Assembly (NCBI GenBank): GCA_003503535.1
Contig: DOCI01000232.1
Location: 1 to 10,758 of the forward strand
Direction: 5' to 3'
Source of the DNA: Planctomycetaceae bacterium
Lineage (GTDB): Bacteria; Planctomycetota; Planctomycetia; Planctomycetales; Planctomycetaceae
Length of the DNA stretch: 10,758 bases
Shown: positions 1 to 8,141 of the stretch, piece by piece
Position numbering within the stretch: the stretch's first letter is position 1
Layout of the letters: every line of letters starts with the position of its first letter
The notes under the pieces: model-generated
What the model was told of the DNA's origin: nothing
Databases searched by the model: none
The model's input: only the letters and a program-made list of their open reading frames with translations
Program-made: the position numbers and the translations under genes

Positions 1-273
1 GAATCTCTCATTTCAAGAGTGTCCAAGAATCGCGCACGGTCATGTAGACCATTTTCAAATGGTTTCTGCAGTCACGTGAACACGAAATGTCCTGAAAACG
101 CTGTGTTTGCTCCTGTTTATATTGCTTTTGGAAAGGCAACTGTCCTGAATTTCCTCCCGATAAACCGATGGGAGATCCGTATTCTCCTCACCTGGTTAAT
201 CCTGCTGGGGAATGGTCCGGCTACTGGTCAAGCCTGTCGGTGATAGAGTCCGTATGAACGGTTAAGATGCTAT
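1..273. other. Intergenic or gene-free left end
   Basis: I see no supportable gene here. The only open frame of note (about 74 codons on the plus strand from a GTG at 19) has no Shine-Dalgarno sequence, an unconvincing composition and no recognisable motif. The stretch lies downstream of the minus-strand operon that ends at 274, so it should contain that operon's transcription end, but I find no GC-rich hairpin followed by a T-run. The most ordered element is a perfect 7-bp dyad at 48-63, listed separately. A 5-bp CTCCC/GGGAG pairing at 154-174 is too weak to call. Confidence 0.5.
48..63. repeat. Short perfect dyad (operator-like)
   Basis: The sequence ACCATTT-TC-AAATGGT is a perfect inverted repeat with 7-bp arms and a 2-nt centre. 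The loop is too tight for a stable RNA hairpin, so a dimeric DNA-binding protein site is more natural than a terminator. No gene start lies nearby inside the window; any target would be to the left of position 1. It may be chance. Confidence 0.3.
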
Positions 274-1509
274 TCACTTCAGGAATAAATCTGGACTGGG
301 CCAACGCTCCTCGAAACTGCGAACACGCTCCTCAACTGGCGGTTTGACATTCGGCCACCCCTGAGGGCGAATGCGGACAATACGTCCCGGGCGGAAGCCT
401 TCCAGAATAAGCGGGACCTCGAATTGAATCTGAATGCCGCTGCTTCCCAACGGAGGATCTTTTTCTGCAGTTTCTACAGATAATATCCTTCCATCCATAC
501 CATCATGGTCGGGCCACCAGGTCCGTAGCGTATTTTCGGCTGCAGCCATTTTGCCACCAATTCCTGGCTTGAAGTCTGCGTATAAGTTGTCATCCATGCC
601 ACCAAACAAGCTGGCTGTTATCGTGGCCTGGCCGAATTCGCCGTACTGGATCGTATCCACTCTTGCGGGCATCCAGCGTGTGTGGATGTGGCGAATATGC
701 CGTTGGCGTTGACGCTCCATGGCGACATTCATCGCGGTTTCATCAAGCCAGAGATCGGAGACATGAAACTGCTGATAGAGATATCTGGGATGCCAGGTGA
801 GGGCGAGTTGGATATCCTGACCATCGAACAGTTTCTTTCCCGATGCAGGCCAGAATCCTTCAGTGATGAGGTCGTCGAGACCGAGCAACTCCCGGCCGCG
901 CCAAATGCGTGTGGAGGCATCGATCGTGAATTGATGTTCGCCATCAAGTCCCTCACCGCCATCTGCTCTGTCGAGACGAGCCGTCAGATGATTTTCTGAA
1001 TCATTGATATCTACTTCCTTGAGCTTCCAGGCTTTTCCTTCGCGCAGGCAAAGGCTTGGGCCATCTTCCAACAGAATTGCGTGAGTTTCCGGTGGAGCGG
1101 TTTTGTCATTTCCTTTAACGTTGGGAACGGCGGACGTTTCAGGGTCGGGCGGCAGGTAAAAGAGTCCGTATAGCACTGTGCCGATGGGAATGTCTCTCAA
1201 GTCGGCTGGTGCACCGTGGTAGTGGATTTCGCCGTAGGGGAGCATGGCGAAGTGATGCAGTCGGCCCTCCTGGAAATGACCATCCACATGCAGACGCAGG
1301 CTACCACGGCGATTCACATGGTCGACAAAAACCAGTTCTCCCCGATAGGATTTGGCCTCTTCGATCGGTGGAAAGGTTCCCGTATTCGGTCGGAAAGGTT
1401 CGTCGCCATGAACTTCGCCGAAGAAACCAATAAAAATGAACAGCAGGATGTAACCCGGAATTCTTCGACGATTTATCTTGATCAAATTCAATAATTGGGC
1501 ACGATTCAT
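274..1509 (-). CDS. Secreted protein of unknown function, third gene of the DUF1592/DUF1552 operon
   Basis: A 411-residue protein that I do not recognise as a named family. The N-terminus is a Sec-type signal: a basic stretch (KINRRR, residues 11-16), a hydrophobic core (about 17-30) and a likely cleavage near VHG-DEP (33-38). The mature part looks beta-rich and internally repetitive. Segments at about 55-77, 161-221, 280-316 and 338-386 each begin with a basic or small residue and a V-x-x-V/I strand, and some continue into an F-x-I-D...T-x-I-W-x-G...DDL-x-x-G pattern, as in small beta-barrels. His-rich patches occur at 85-98 and 271-276. The ATG at 1509 is chosen over a GTG at 1512 because a GGAG (1518-1515) sits 5 nt before it. 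The ATG shares one base with the stop of the DUF1552 gene (TGATG), so translation is probably coupled. The gene ends with TGA at 276-274. I infer a periplasmic accessory to the two upstream products; no catalytic motif is visible. Confidence 0.85.
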   Translation of the reverse strand: MNRAQLLNLIKINRRRIPGYILLFIFIGFFGEVHGDEPFRPNTGTFPPIEEAKSYRGELVFVDHVNRRGSLRLHVDGHFQEGRLHHFAMLPYGEIHYHGAPADLRDIPIGTVLYGLFYLPPDPETSAVPNVKGNDKTAPPETHAILLEDGPSLCLREGKAWKLKEVDINDSENHLTARLDRADGGEGLDGEHQFTIDASTRIWRGRELLGLDDLITEGFWPASGKKLFDGQDIQLALTWHPRYLYQQFHVSDLWLDETAMNVAMERQRQRHIRHIHTRWMPARVDTIQYGEFGQATITASLFGGMDDNLYADFKPGIGGKMAAAENTLRTWWPDHDGMDGRILSVETAEKDPPLGSSGIQIQFEVPLILEGFRPGRIVRIRPQGWPNVKPPVEERVRSFEERWPSPDLFLK

Positions 1510-2849
1510 CACAACTCCAGTTCACTGTTGCTGTCCGCAAAGCGATCAGTTTCCACGCCCATTTTTTGTGCCATCGTCAACAGCAGATTACTCATGTGAG
1601 CGTTCGCATTGGCAGGGCGACTGCAAAGGCGATAATGCTGGCCGGGATCGTCGAGTTGGTAGCCATCGAAATGGCCCTGATTGAGATCGAGATGGCGACC
1701 ATGCTTGAATCCGCAGTCAGTTCCACCTGCAAGAACGAGAGGCAGGTTGGCATTGCCGTGACTGTGCCCGTAAGCCATGCCACTGCCGAACAAGGACATT
1801 GTTGTATCGAGCAAAGGACGACCATCAAAATCTGGAGTCTCGGCCAGGCGAGTTAAAAAGTAACTGAACTGCTCTACGCTGAAAGTGTCACTTTGTGTGA
1901 GCTTCTCCATGTGTCCAACATCACCATTGTGATGGCTCAGTTCGTGACGCGACTGAGAAATACCGAGTTCTGGAATTGCCAACCCCTGGCCTTCAAGTCC
2001 ACTGCTGAAAGTGACCACGCGAGTGGCGTCCGTTTGAAAGGCAAGCACGATCAGATCATAGACAGTTCGGAAATAATCTCCCGCCTGAGTTTGAGGAACA
2101 TCTCGATCGTTTCGCTGGCGATCAGTCTCGGAGATCTCAGGACGCGGGACATCAAGCCACGCATCGGCACGTTTGGTGCGAATTTCAGTTTCGCGAACCG
2201 CAGTGAGGTACTGATTCATTCGGCCCTTATCTTCGACACCCATTTTTCTCTCAAGGGAGCGGACTTCTTCGAGATTGGCATCAAGCACGCTTCCCTTACG
2301 ACGAAGTTCCCGCCGTTGAGAATCAGTACCATTCTTTGGTTCTTCAAATAGATAAGCAAAAATTTCACTGCAGCGGCTCATCCCCGGGAGTCGGATTCCG
2401 TCTGCAGTCCAGGCCAGCGACTCGCCTTTATTGGAGATTTCCAGGGAATGGAAACGTGTATGCGGCGAGGTTACCTCTGCCATCTGCTGATCAACCGAGA
2501 TCGTATTGCGATCGGTTGGACCAAGATGACCACCCGTGAGCCAGATCTTCTGACAATTATGATGATGCCCTAATCCGCCCGGATGATGCAAACCACTGAT
2601 CGGAGTGATGACACCACGATGCTTCTCCAGCGGTTGGAGAGAACGTGAGAATGTATAGTCTTTATTCGGTGTTGTGATTTGATAATCGAGTGTGTTGACT
2701 CCATTGGGGATATAAACGAAAGCACTCCGTCGTGGAGTTTCAATTTCTGCTGCGTGCAGAGGACGCATGCCGTTCAGAAGCGGCAGTGCAATGAAACTAC
2801 CAAGTCCACGCAGGACATGACGGCGATCAATCAGCCAGGAATGTTTCAT
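1509..2849 (-). CDS. DUF1552 family protein, Tat-exported
   Basis: A 446-residue full-length member of the DUF1552 family, whose biochemical function is not established. It starts with a twin-arginine signal ([11 protein letters not shown]9-R10), a hydrophobic stretch and a probable cleavage near LHAA-EIE (31-36). Family-like segments include VYIPNGVN (45-52), a His cluster [13 protein letters not shown] (86-98), a second polar His cluster RHELSHHN (301-308), and [20 protein letters not shown] (355-374) followed by GG, which resembles the glycine/histidine turn seen in DUF1501- and phosphatase-like exported proteins. The C-terminal [14 protein letters not shown] block closely matches the end of a second DUF1552 gene at the right edge of the window. 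The gene starts 19 bp after the stop of the DUF1592-type gene and runs into the next gene with a 1-bp overlap, so all three probably share a transcript. Tat export suggests folding, perhaps with a metal, before secretion; the His clusters are candidate ligands (inference). Confidence 0.93.
   Translation of the reverse strand: MKHSWLIDRRHVLRGLGSFIALPLLNGMRPLHAAEIETPRRSAFVYIPNGVNTLDYQITTPNKDYTFSRSLQPLEKHRGVITPISGLHHPGGLGHHHNCQKIWLTGGHLGPTDRNTISVDQQMAEVTSPHTRFHSLEISNKGESLAWTADGIRLPGMSRCSEIFAYLFEEPKNGTDSQRRELRRKGSVLDANLEEVRSLERKMGVEDKGRMNQYLTAVRETEIRTKRADAWLDVPRPEISETDRQRNDRDVPQTQAGDYFRTVYDLIVLAFQTDATRVVTFSSGLEGQGLAIPELGISQSRHELSHHNGDVGHMEKLTQSDTFSVEQFSYFLTRLAETPDFDGRPLLDTTMSLFGSGMAYGHSHGNANLPLVLAGGTDCGFKHGRHLDLNQGHFDGYQLDDPGQHYRLCSRPANANAHMSNLLLTMAQKMGVETDRFADSNSELEL
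1515..1518 (-). promoter_or_regulatory. Shine-Dalgarno deciding the 1509 start
   Basis: GGAG on the minus strand lies 5 nt before the ATG at 1509 but only 2 nt before the alternative GTG at 1512, so it favours the ATG. It lies inside the last codons of the DUF1552 gene, consistent with translational coupling. Confidence 0.6.
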
Positions 2850-2868
2850 ATATTACTCTATAAATTGA

Positions 2869-5337
2869 TTAACGTTTCTGGAATAAATCGGACATGGCGA
2901 CAACTCGAACGATGTCCTTCAATTGATACTGCTTCAGCTTCGCTTCGTTTACAATCGCTTCGATGTCCTCTCGGTCATCAATGGTAAGAACGCGACGTAA
3001 GCCGTAGGTGCATAAATGCTCGACGAAAGCGTGCAGAAATTGATCGCGGTCTTCAAGTAGCAGTTGTTTGAATTGTTCTGCATCGGTGAAGGTCCGACCG
3101 TCTGGCATCGTGCCACTGGAATCGACAGGGGGGTCGGCTCCGGTCCCTTTCTCGACTCTCTCATGAGTCCGCCATTGACCGATGGCATCGAACTGATCGA
3201 ATGCCAGCCCGAGCGGATCGATATTGCGATGACAGGCGGCACAGTTCGCATTCTGTGCGTGAGCCTCGATTTTTTGTCGGATCGTCGCCTTGGGACTTTC
3301 TGGAGGATTGGGTTCGATGGGATCGACATTGGCAGGTGGTGGAGGTGGTGTTTTTCCGAATATGGCTTCACTGACCCAGACACCTCGATGAACCGGACGA
3401 TGTCGTGTGCCATCGGAAGTCAGTCCGAGAATGGCTCCCGTTGTCAGTAATCCACCCCGGTGGTCCTCGGGACGTAATGTAACTCGCTGAAAACCAGATG
3501 TCTTCGGCTCAGGCAGGCCGTAGAATTCGCACAATCGCGGATTGGCAATTGTCCAATCAGAGGTGATAAAAGTATTGACGGGAAGGTTGTTTGCAAATAC
3601 TTCGCGAAAAACCTGAATCACTTCCTCGTGCATACTCGCTTCCAGCCAGACGTCATAATCTGGATACAGTTTGCCATCAGGTGGAAACATGCCAAGTCGA
3701 TGGAGTTGCAGCCATTGACGCGGAAAGTCGTCGATAAAACGATTGATTTTCTGATCCGAAAGCATGCGATCGATTTGTGAAGCAAGTCCCTCACCAGTTA
3801 GTGTCCCATTTTGAGCAGCATCAAACAATGCCTGATCGGGCATGGAACTCCAGAGGAAATACGAGAGTCGCGAGGCCAGTTCCCAGTCGGTCAATTGCTG
3901 TCGTGGCTGGATATCGCCTTCAACGAGGTAGGTGAAATTGCGAGAAGTCAGCACACCCAATAGAGCGACTTGATAAGCCGAATTGATGCTCTCGCCAGCA
4001 GCGAGTTCGGTTTCGTAAGAGCTCAGATAGAATCGGAGTTCATCTCTGGCAACAGGTCGTCTCCATGCACGTTCCGCAAATTGCTGCAGATGATTTGCAA
4101 CCACTTCAGGTGTTGCATCATCGGGAGGAAATATGCCCTCGCGTGTCACACGCTCGGTTTGACTTTCAATGGGGCCTTCCCACTCTATCCAGTCCAGAAG
4201 AACAAATGAGAAAATTCCATTCCCCGCTTCATCGAATAATTTGGGGCCAGTCGGATTCAACAGTCGGGTTTCACTGGTATGAGTGAAAATATAGTTGGAG
4301 CCACCCAGAATATTGCGATGGTGTCCGCCTTTATCGCGAGAGATGATGTCCGAAACGACAACATTGAACTCGAGACTGGTGGGCATTTCGAGGAAAACTT
4401 CAAACTCGATGATCTCCGGCTCATCTTCCGGCGCGAGGATATCGAATTCGACCAGTCCCTCGTTAGTGCCTTCTCCTGTTCGTTGCCCGATGCGGAGGTG
4501 AGCCGTCTGACCTCCCCGTGGACGAATTCCGCTGACCTGCATTCTCGCGCGATACAAACCGCTCTGTTCTGATCCCGTCCGGCCAAACCAGTGTGGTCTC
4601 AATGCCTGCAAATCCCGACCAGGAAAGATGAGTGCACGGAGCGGCCGCTTGATTCCAAAACGATCGAGGTACTCCTGTTGCTGTTTTCCGCCACCATACC
4701 GAATATCAGTGGCTGTCATACGCACTGTTTGAGTTTCGGGAGGCTTGTCGGGAAATGCACGGTTTAGGACGGTCTCAGCGGCACGATAATATCGCTCGAC
4801 ATGCGAAGGCGACAGAGAAAGAAATGAGCCAATGCGCTCAAAGCCGTGCCAGAGTGGATCGGCATTTAATTCGCCCGGCTTGGCTGGATCATAGCGAACA
4901 CCCAGTAAATCGTAGACGGTATTCTGATATTCCTTTCGGCTCAGTCGGTAGTGTGCGACCGGTGGTCGGGCCGCCATACGAGAAGCGCGTCCTTCACGGT
5001 TGCGAGTATCAAGTTGTGCAATGACGGCTGCAATCTCATTTTCGGTGGGCTGAGGTTCCTCTTCGGGTGGCATTTCTCCTGAATTGATCCACTCAACAAT
5101 TTCTCCCCATAAGTGGGCATCTTCGCCGGATTTGAAATCTCGCGACAGCTGATCGATCCTCAGGTCTCGTTCCACTTTTTCCGGACCGTGACAACGCAGG
5201 CAATGATTATTCAGAAACGCCTCAAACGGTTCTGCAGCTGAAACGACTGCCACACCTGAAAGGTATGCAAATAATATGAAACAAAATCGCATCGAGAAAA
5301 CTTCAGTTAAGCAAAGCAGCCAGGAGGTCTTCATCAT
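2869..5337 (-). CDS. DUF1592-type planctomycete cytochrome-like protein (DUF1587-DUF1595-DUF1592-DUF1588-DUF1585)
   Basis: An 822-residue exported protein with two CXXCH heme c motifs. Order: signal peptide; N-terminal cytochrome-like domain with CLRCH (46-50) and a candidate distal Met in GEMPP (M89); DUF1587 (about 129-195, [16 protein letters not shown]); a beta-rich segment (about 205-390) like a carbohydrate-binding or jelly-roll module; DUF1595 (about 415-475, AERAWRRPV); DUF1592 (about 482-610, [11 protein letters not shown]); DUF1588 (about 625-725) with a proline-rich TPPPPP stretch and [12 protein letters not shown] (heme motif 699-703); and DUF1585 (about 745-822) starting near GTMPDGRTF. 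The start is uncertain. ATG codons at 5337 and 5334 give a long leader containing an acidic residue. ATG at 5292 gives a textbook signal peptide ([13 protein letters not shown]..., cleavage near VSAA-EP) with a GAAG 8 nt upstream, and may be the true start. It is the first gene of the minus-strand operon. A role in periplasmic electron transfer is inferred from the heme motifs; the family's reaction is unknown. Confidence 0.93.
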   Translation of the reverse strand: MMKTSWLLCLTEVFSMRFCFILFAYLSGVAVVSAAEPFEAFLNNHCLRCHGPEKVERDLRIDQLSRDFKSGEDAHLWGEIVEWINSGEMPPEEEPQPTENEIAAVIAQLDTRNREGRASRMAARPPVAHYRLSRKEYQNTVYDLLGVRYDPAKPGELNADPLWHGFERIGSFLSLSPSHVERYYRAAETVLNRAFPDKPPETQTVRMTATDIRYGGGKQQQEYLDRFGIKRPLRALIFPGRDLQALRPHWFGRTGSEQSGLYRARMQVSGIRPRGGQTAHLRIGQRTGEGTNEGLVEFDILAPEDEPEIIEFEVFLEMPTSLEFNVVVSDIISRDKGGHHRNILGGSNYIFTHTSETRLLNPTGPKLFDEAGNGIFSFVLLDWIEWEGPIESQTERVTREGIFPPDDATPEVVANHLQQFAERAWRRPVARDELRFYLSSYETELAAGESINSAYQVALLGVLTSRNFTYLVEGDIQPRQQLTDWELASRLSYFLWSSMPDQALFDAAQNGTLTGEGLASQIDRMLSDQKINRFIDDFPRQWLQLHRLGMFPPDGKLYPDYDVWLEASMHEEVIQVFREVFANNLPVNTFITSDWTIANPRLCEFYGLPEPKTSGFQRVTLRPEDHRGGLLTTGAILGLTSDGTRHRPVHRGVWVSEAIFGKTPPPPPANVDPIEPNPPESPKATIRQKIEAHAQNANCAACHRNIDPLGLAFDQFDAIGQWRTHERVEKGTGADPPVDSSGTMPDGRTFTDAEQFKQLLLEDRDQFLHAFVEHLCTYGLRRVLTIDDREDIEAIVNEAKLKQYQLKDIVRVVAMSDLFQKR

Positions 5338-5596
5338 AAACTTTCAGCAGAGAGCGCTGGGCTACGTTCGCGAGGTTTGAAAAACTTTATATTCATACAA
5401 TAAAGGAATTGGATCAATCTTGACTACATCAACACCATTTTCCTTTTGCGGCTTTCAGAATACAACACTCAAGTGTCGCATGGATTCAGTAATGCATAGA
5501 AATAATTGTCTCTCCAAAGCAGAAACTGCACCAGTAAATGCCTGAAGTGTCAACGGCCAGACTAAATTCTCCAAAATACATTATTGACACACAATA

Positions 5597-5632
5597 TTGA
5601 TTAAGGCTTGAGTCATAACTCAAGCAATCAAT
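5597..5632. repeat. Two-tier inverted repeat (operator or hairpin)
   Basis: The inner arms GCTTGAGT (5606-5613) and ACTCAAGC (5618-5625) are perfect 8-bp complements around a 4-nt CATA loop. The flanking TTGATT (5597-5602) and AATCAA (5626-5631) pair as well, leaving only a 3-nt AAG bulge on the left. No T-run follows on either strand, so it does not look like an intrinsic terminator. It lies about 80 bp upstream of the -10 of the quinoprotein gene and about 270 bp upstream of the opposite start, so a regulator-binding site serving both is the simplest reading. Confidence 0.6.
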
Positions 5633-5712
5633 CTGGAATCATACGGCACAGATGTCTCCATACATAGTCAACTTGAGTAGGGTATCGGACATTCCATTCA
5701 GAAACCCACGCT

Positions 5713-5721
5713 TGATATAAT
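5713..5721 (+). promoter_or_regulatory. Extended -10 promoter for the quinoprotein gene
   Basis: The sequence TGATATAAT is a consensus TATAAT (5716-5721) with the TGn extension. No good -35 lies 17 or 18 bp upstream (only TCCATT or TTCCAT there), as is usual for extended -10 promoters. Transcription would start near 5728, giving a leader of about 67 nt before the ATG at 5795. Confidence 0.5.
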
Positions 5722-5785
5722 ATGGTGTAGTCAGCAAAATCAATATTATCAGGTGCGATTCCTCGTCGCGTCAATTACTCCAGTT

Positions 5786-5789
5786 GAGG
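5786..5789 (+). promoter_or_regulatory. Shine-Dalgarno deciding the 5795 start
   Basis: GAGG lies 5 nt before the ATG at 5795. The alternative in-frame GTG at 5753 has no such sequence, so the ATG is preferred and the protein is 642 residues long. Confidence 0.7.
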
Positions 5790-5794
5790 CAACA

Positions 5795-7723
5795 ATGAAG
5801 ATCAATCACCTCTCCATTAAACGTCAAGTTCAACAGACGCGAACTCGTTCGCAGGCGATTGCTGTTATGCAGATCGGTCTTATTGCTCTTAGTCTGCTGA
5901 CCACGAGTCTCGCGATTGCTCAGGAAAATGCCGACTGGTTGACGGTTGGTGGCGATCGTGGAAATATGCGGTACTCGACTCTGTCGCAAATCAACCAGGA
6001 TAATGTTGCACAGCTTGACCTTGCCTGGGAGTATAAAACTGGCGAACTGTCCAACGGACGTGGAAAAATTATTGAATGCACACCAATAATCATTGATGGG
6101 GTGATGTATGTAACAACGGCCTACCTGAAGCTTGTTGCCTTGGATGCCGCGACGGGAAGCAAACTGTGGGAATTCGATCCGCTTGAACATACAGTCCAGT
6201 CATATCCGCTTGCCTCAGGGGGAGTTAATCGGGGAGTAGCGTACTGGTCGGATGGCCAACCAAACGGGAAACGAAGGATTCTACATGGGATATCAGCTGG
6301 ATTATTGTATTCACTCGATGCAAAAACCGGTCAGCTTGATCCAGAGTTTGGAGAGCAGGGCGCCAAAGATTTACGTGAAGATTTTGAGGAGGATCTCTCG
6401 AAACTCGGATACGGTCCGACATCTGCACCAACAATTTGTGGTGATGTGGTTGTTCTTGGAGTATCCTGTGGGGAAGGTCCTGGAGTTTCTGCTCCGGGAG
6501 ATATTCGTGGATTTGATGTACGGACTGGCAAACAATTGTGGCGTTTTCATACTGTTCCACGGCTTGGGGAGTTTGGCAATGAAACCTGGGAAGGCGATTC
6601 CTGGAAAAATCGCGGAGCCGCAAATGCATGGGGCGGAGCGAGCAGCGATCCCCAACGGGGACTCATCTTTTGTGCGACCGGATCAGCGGCTTTTGATTTT
6701 TATGGTGGAGATCGAAAAGGGGAAAATCTTTTCGCCAATTGTGTTATTGCGATCGATGCGAAATCTGGTAAGCGGAAGTGGCATTTCCAGACTCTCCGAC
6801 ATGATTTATGGGATCATGATCTGCCGGTCTATCCGAATCTGGTGACGGTTATCCGTGAAGGCAAGTCCGTCGATGCGGTCGCTCAGGTGACAAAGACGGG
6901 ATATGTCTACCTGTTAAATCGCGATACTGGCAAGTCACTTTTTGAGATTCAGGAAGAGCCGGTTCCAGAGTCCGATGTTGATGGAGAACAGGCCTGGCCG
7001 ACGCAGCCGATTCCTGTCAAGCCGGCTCCTTTCGCGGCTCAACATTTTGATGAATCGAATGTGACAACAATCGGCGAAAAGAACCGCGACTTCGTAATTG
7101 AAAAGTTGAAAACGTTACGAAGCGGACCGGCATTTAACCCGCCCAGTTTAGAGGGAACGGTTGTCATTCCTGGCTTTCATGGTGGTGCAAACTGGTCGGG
7201 AGCCAGCTTTGATCCGGAAACAGCGATTCTGTACCTCAACTCGACAAATCTACCCAACATCATGACACTCGTTCCCGCACCAGCCGGGTCTCCGTTTCGT
7301 TTTGTCCATAAAGGATACATTCAGTTTCGAGATCAGGAAGGATATCCAGCGATCGCTCCACCCTGGGGGTTGCTCAATGCCATCAATCTCAACACTGGTG
7401 AATATCTCTGGCGGACCGTGCTCGGTGAGTATCCCAAGTTGACTGAAAGAGGGGTTCCTCAAACCGGCACCGAGAGTTTCGGAGGGACCATCGTGACCGC
7501 AGGCGGACTGGTTTTCATTGGCGGGACAACTGATGAAAAATTCCGTGCTTTCGATAAATCGACCGGAAAAATGCTGTGGGACTATCAATTACCCGCAGGA
7601 GGATACGCGAACCCAAGCACTTACATGATCAACGGAAAACAATACGTAGTCATCGCAGCCGGAGGAGCCGGTAAGTTACGAACGAAAGCCGGCGAAAGCT
7701 TCATGGTGTTTGCACTCCCTTAA
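5795..7723 (+). CDS. PQQ-dependent dehydrogenase, glucose/quinate/shikimate family, soluble secreted form
   Basis: A 642-residue quinoprotein, predicted to oxidise a sugar, polyol or alcohol in the periplasm with pyrroloquinoline quinone. The signal has a long basic n-region, a hydrophobic core (about 26-39) and probable cleavage at AIA-QE (40-43). The propeller opens with GGDRGNMRYSTLSQIN (52-67). Tryptophan-docking motifs end at W125, W249, W329, W539 and W595, each in a D/N-x-x-(T/S)-G-x-x-x-W context. The active-site block RHDLWDHDLP (335-344) matches the family's catalytic Asp region, and TKTGYVYLLNRDTG (366-379) supplies the Lys (K367) that contacts PQQ in E. coli Gcd. GGANWSGASFDP and TAGGLVFIGGTTD are further family blocks. 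It lacks the N-terminal membrane helices of E. coli Gcd and has no C-terminal cytochrome domain, so electrons must pass to a separate partner. The position equivalent to E. coli His262 appears to be Tyr110, so glucose may not be the substrate. It is transcribed alone, divergent from the DUF1592/DUF1552 operon. Confidence 0.95.
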   Translation: MKINHLSIKRQVQQTRTRSQAIAVMQIGLIALSLLTTSLAIAQENADWLTVGGDRGNMRYSTLSQINQDNVAQLDLAWEYKTGELSNGRGKIIECTPIIIDGVMYVTTAYLKLVALDAATGSKLWEFDPLEHTVQSYPLASGGVNRGVAYWSDGQPNGKRRILHGISAGLLYSLDAKTGQLDPEFGEQGAKDLREDFEEDLSKLGYGPTSAPTICGDVVVLGVSCGEGPGVSAPGDIRGFDVRTGKQLWRFHTVPRLGEFGNETWEGDSWKNRGAANAWGGASSDPQRGLIFCATGSAAFDFYGGDRKGENLFANCVIAIDAKSGKRKWHFQTLRHDLWDHDLPVYPNLVTVIREGKSVDAVAQVTKTGYVYLLNRDTGKSLFEIQEEPVPESDVDGEQAWPTQPIPVKPAPFAAQHFDESNVTTIGEKNRDFVIEKLKTLRSGPAFNPPSLEGTVVIPGFHGGANWSGASFDPETAILYLNSTNLPNIMTLVPAPAGSPFRFVHKGYIQFRDQEGYPAIAPPWGLLNAINLNTGEYLWRTVLGEYPKLTERGVPQTGTESFGGTIVTAGGLVFIGGTTDEKFRAFDKSTGKMLWDYQLPAGGYANPSTYMINGKQYVVIAAGGAGKLRTKAGESFMVFALP

Positions 7724-7810
7724 CTGCAATCAGCTGACAGAAAACGTATCCCTTCGGATTTTCACTACAGTCTGAGATCTGCTACAGAATTAAACCCTCT
7801 TCCAATTTGA

Positions 7811-7950
7811 AACCGGATATCCTGTAACATCTTGAAAAGGACCTTCGGGTGGCGGGCACTCCACTTCAGTGGAAGCTCCCGGAAGTTCAACGGTTCGGGG
7901 GCTTCACTTCCAGAGCGCCCCCGCCACCATAGTTTGATGGTTATCCGGTT
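7811..7950. repeat. Long rod-like imperfect inverted repeat
   Basis: Three nested paired segments span about 140 nt. The outer arms 7811-7822 and 7939-7950 match at 11 of 12 positions (AACCGGATATCC against GGTTATCCGGTT). The middle arms 7848-7856 and 7920-7928 pair perfectly over 9 bp (GGTGGCGGG/CCCGCCACC). The inner arms 7872-7881 and 7896-7905 pair over 10 bp with one G.U. A local hairpin TCCACT-TC-AGTGGA (7860-7873) competes inside the left arm. The core is clearly more GC-rich than its surroundings. This could be a REP- or MITE-like dispersed element, a structured RNA, or a large bidirectional terminator between convergent genes. I see no clear target-site duplication and no encoded protein. 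Copy number in the genome would decide between the options. Confidence 0.6.
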
Positions 7951-8114
7951 ATCATTTGAAATACGCTGCAGTGGATGGCAAAAGCCACTCTTATTCCAGG
8001 TTGTGATGACAATCGATTATAAATCTACCTCGTTGTCGTATTTATCGACCGCGTAGAGGTGAAAACGATATGATCAATCTGATCGACTGTTGTAGCCCCA
8101 GAAAGCCTCCGAAA

Positions 8115-8131
8115 TTGCCATCGCGTGGCAA
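8115..8131 (-). terminator. Weak intrinsic terminator after the second DUF1592-type gene
   Basis: On the minus strand TTGCCA and TGGCAA form a 6-bp perfect stem (a seventh G.U pair is possible) around CGCGA, followed by TTTC. The stem begins 10 nt after the stop codon at 8144-8142. The T-run is short, so efficiency is doubtful. Confidence 0.4.
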
Positions 8132-8141
8132 CGTGATTGGT

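Larger units (their letters stand above)
5338..5794. other. Divergent intergenic control region
   Basis: A 457-bp AT-rich gap separates the divergent starts of the DUF1592-type operon (left, minus) and the quinoprotein gene (right, plus). I see no gene in it. It contains a plus-strand extended -10 promoter, a strong dyad, four copies of the heptamer CTTGAGT in either orientation (5467-5473, 5607-5613, 5618-5624, 5672-5678) and three copies of ATTGATT/AATCAAT (5596-5602, 5626-5632, 5738-5744). A TTGACA hexamer at 5584-5589 lacks a good -10 partner. On the minus strand an AT-rich TATAAA stretch near 5389-5394 could be a -10, but no -35 is correctly spaced. Shared control of the two transcripts is plausible. 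Confidence 0.6.
7724..8141. other. Convergent intergenic region
   Basis: A 418-bp gap lies between the 3' ends of the quinoprotein gene and the second DUF1592-type gene. It holds no convincing gene; a 74-codon plus-strand frame at 7832-8056 runs through a palindrome and lacks coding character. Its main content is the long inverted repeat at 7811-7950 and a small hairpin at 8115-8131. The rest (7724-7810 and 7951-8110) shows nothing I can name. Confidence 0.6.

Noticed and set aside
154..174. CTCCC/GGGAG pairing near the left end
   Set aside because: Five base pairs around an 11-nt loop with no T-run is likely chance.
19..243. Plus-strand 74-codon open frame from a GTG
   Set aside because: There is no Shine-Dalgarno sequence, the composition is not protein-like and no motif is recognisable.
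1893..2351. 152-codon plus-strand open frame inside the DUF1552 gene
   Set aside because: It is antisense to a well-supported gene, with no ribosome binding site and no recognisable domain. Other antisense frames inside the large genes were dropped for the same reason.
5380..5430. Minus-strand sigma-70-like promoter for the DUF1592 operon
   Set aside because: TATAAA and TTGATC-like hexamers are present, but their spacing of about 20 bp is wrong and no other pair fits better.
5465..5476. ACACT-CA-AGTGT palindrome
   Set aside because: The arms are short. I kept it only as one of the CTTGAGT occurrences rather than as a separate site.
5753..5794. GTG start for the quinoprotein gene
   Set aside because: No Shine-Dalgarno sequence precedes it, whereas the ATG at 5795 has GAGG at 5-nt spacing.
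7748..7762. Possible terminator just after the quinoprotein gene (ATCC-CTTC-GGAT then T-run)
   Set aside because: A 4-bp stem and three extra T residues are too weak to call.
7832..8056. Plus-strand 74-codon open frame
   Set aside because: It runs through the long inverted repeat, has no ribosome binding site and translates to low-complexity, unconvincing sequence.
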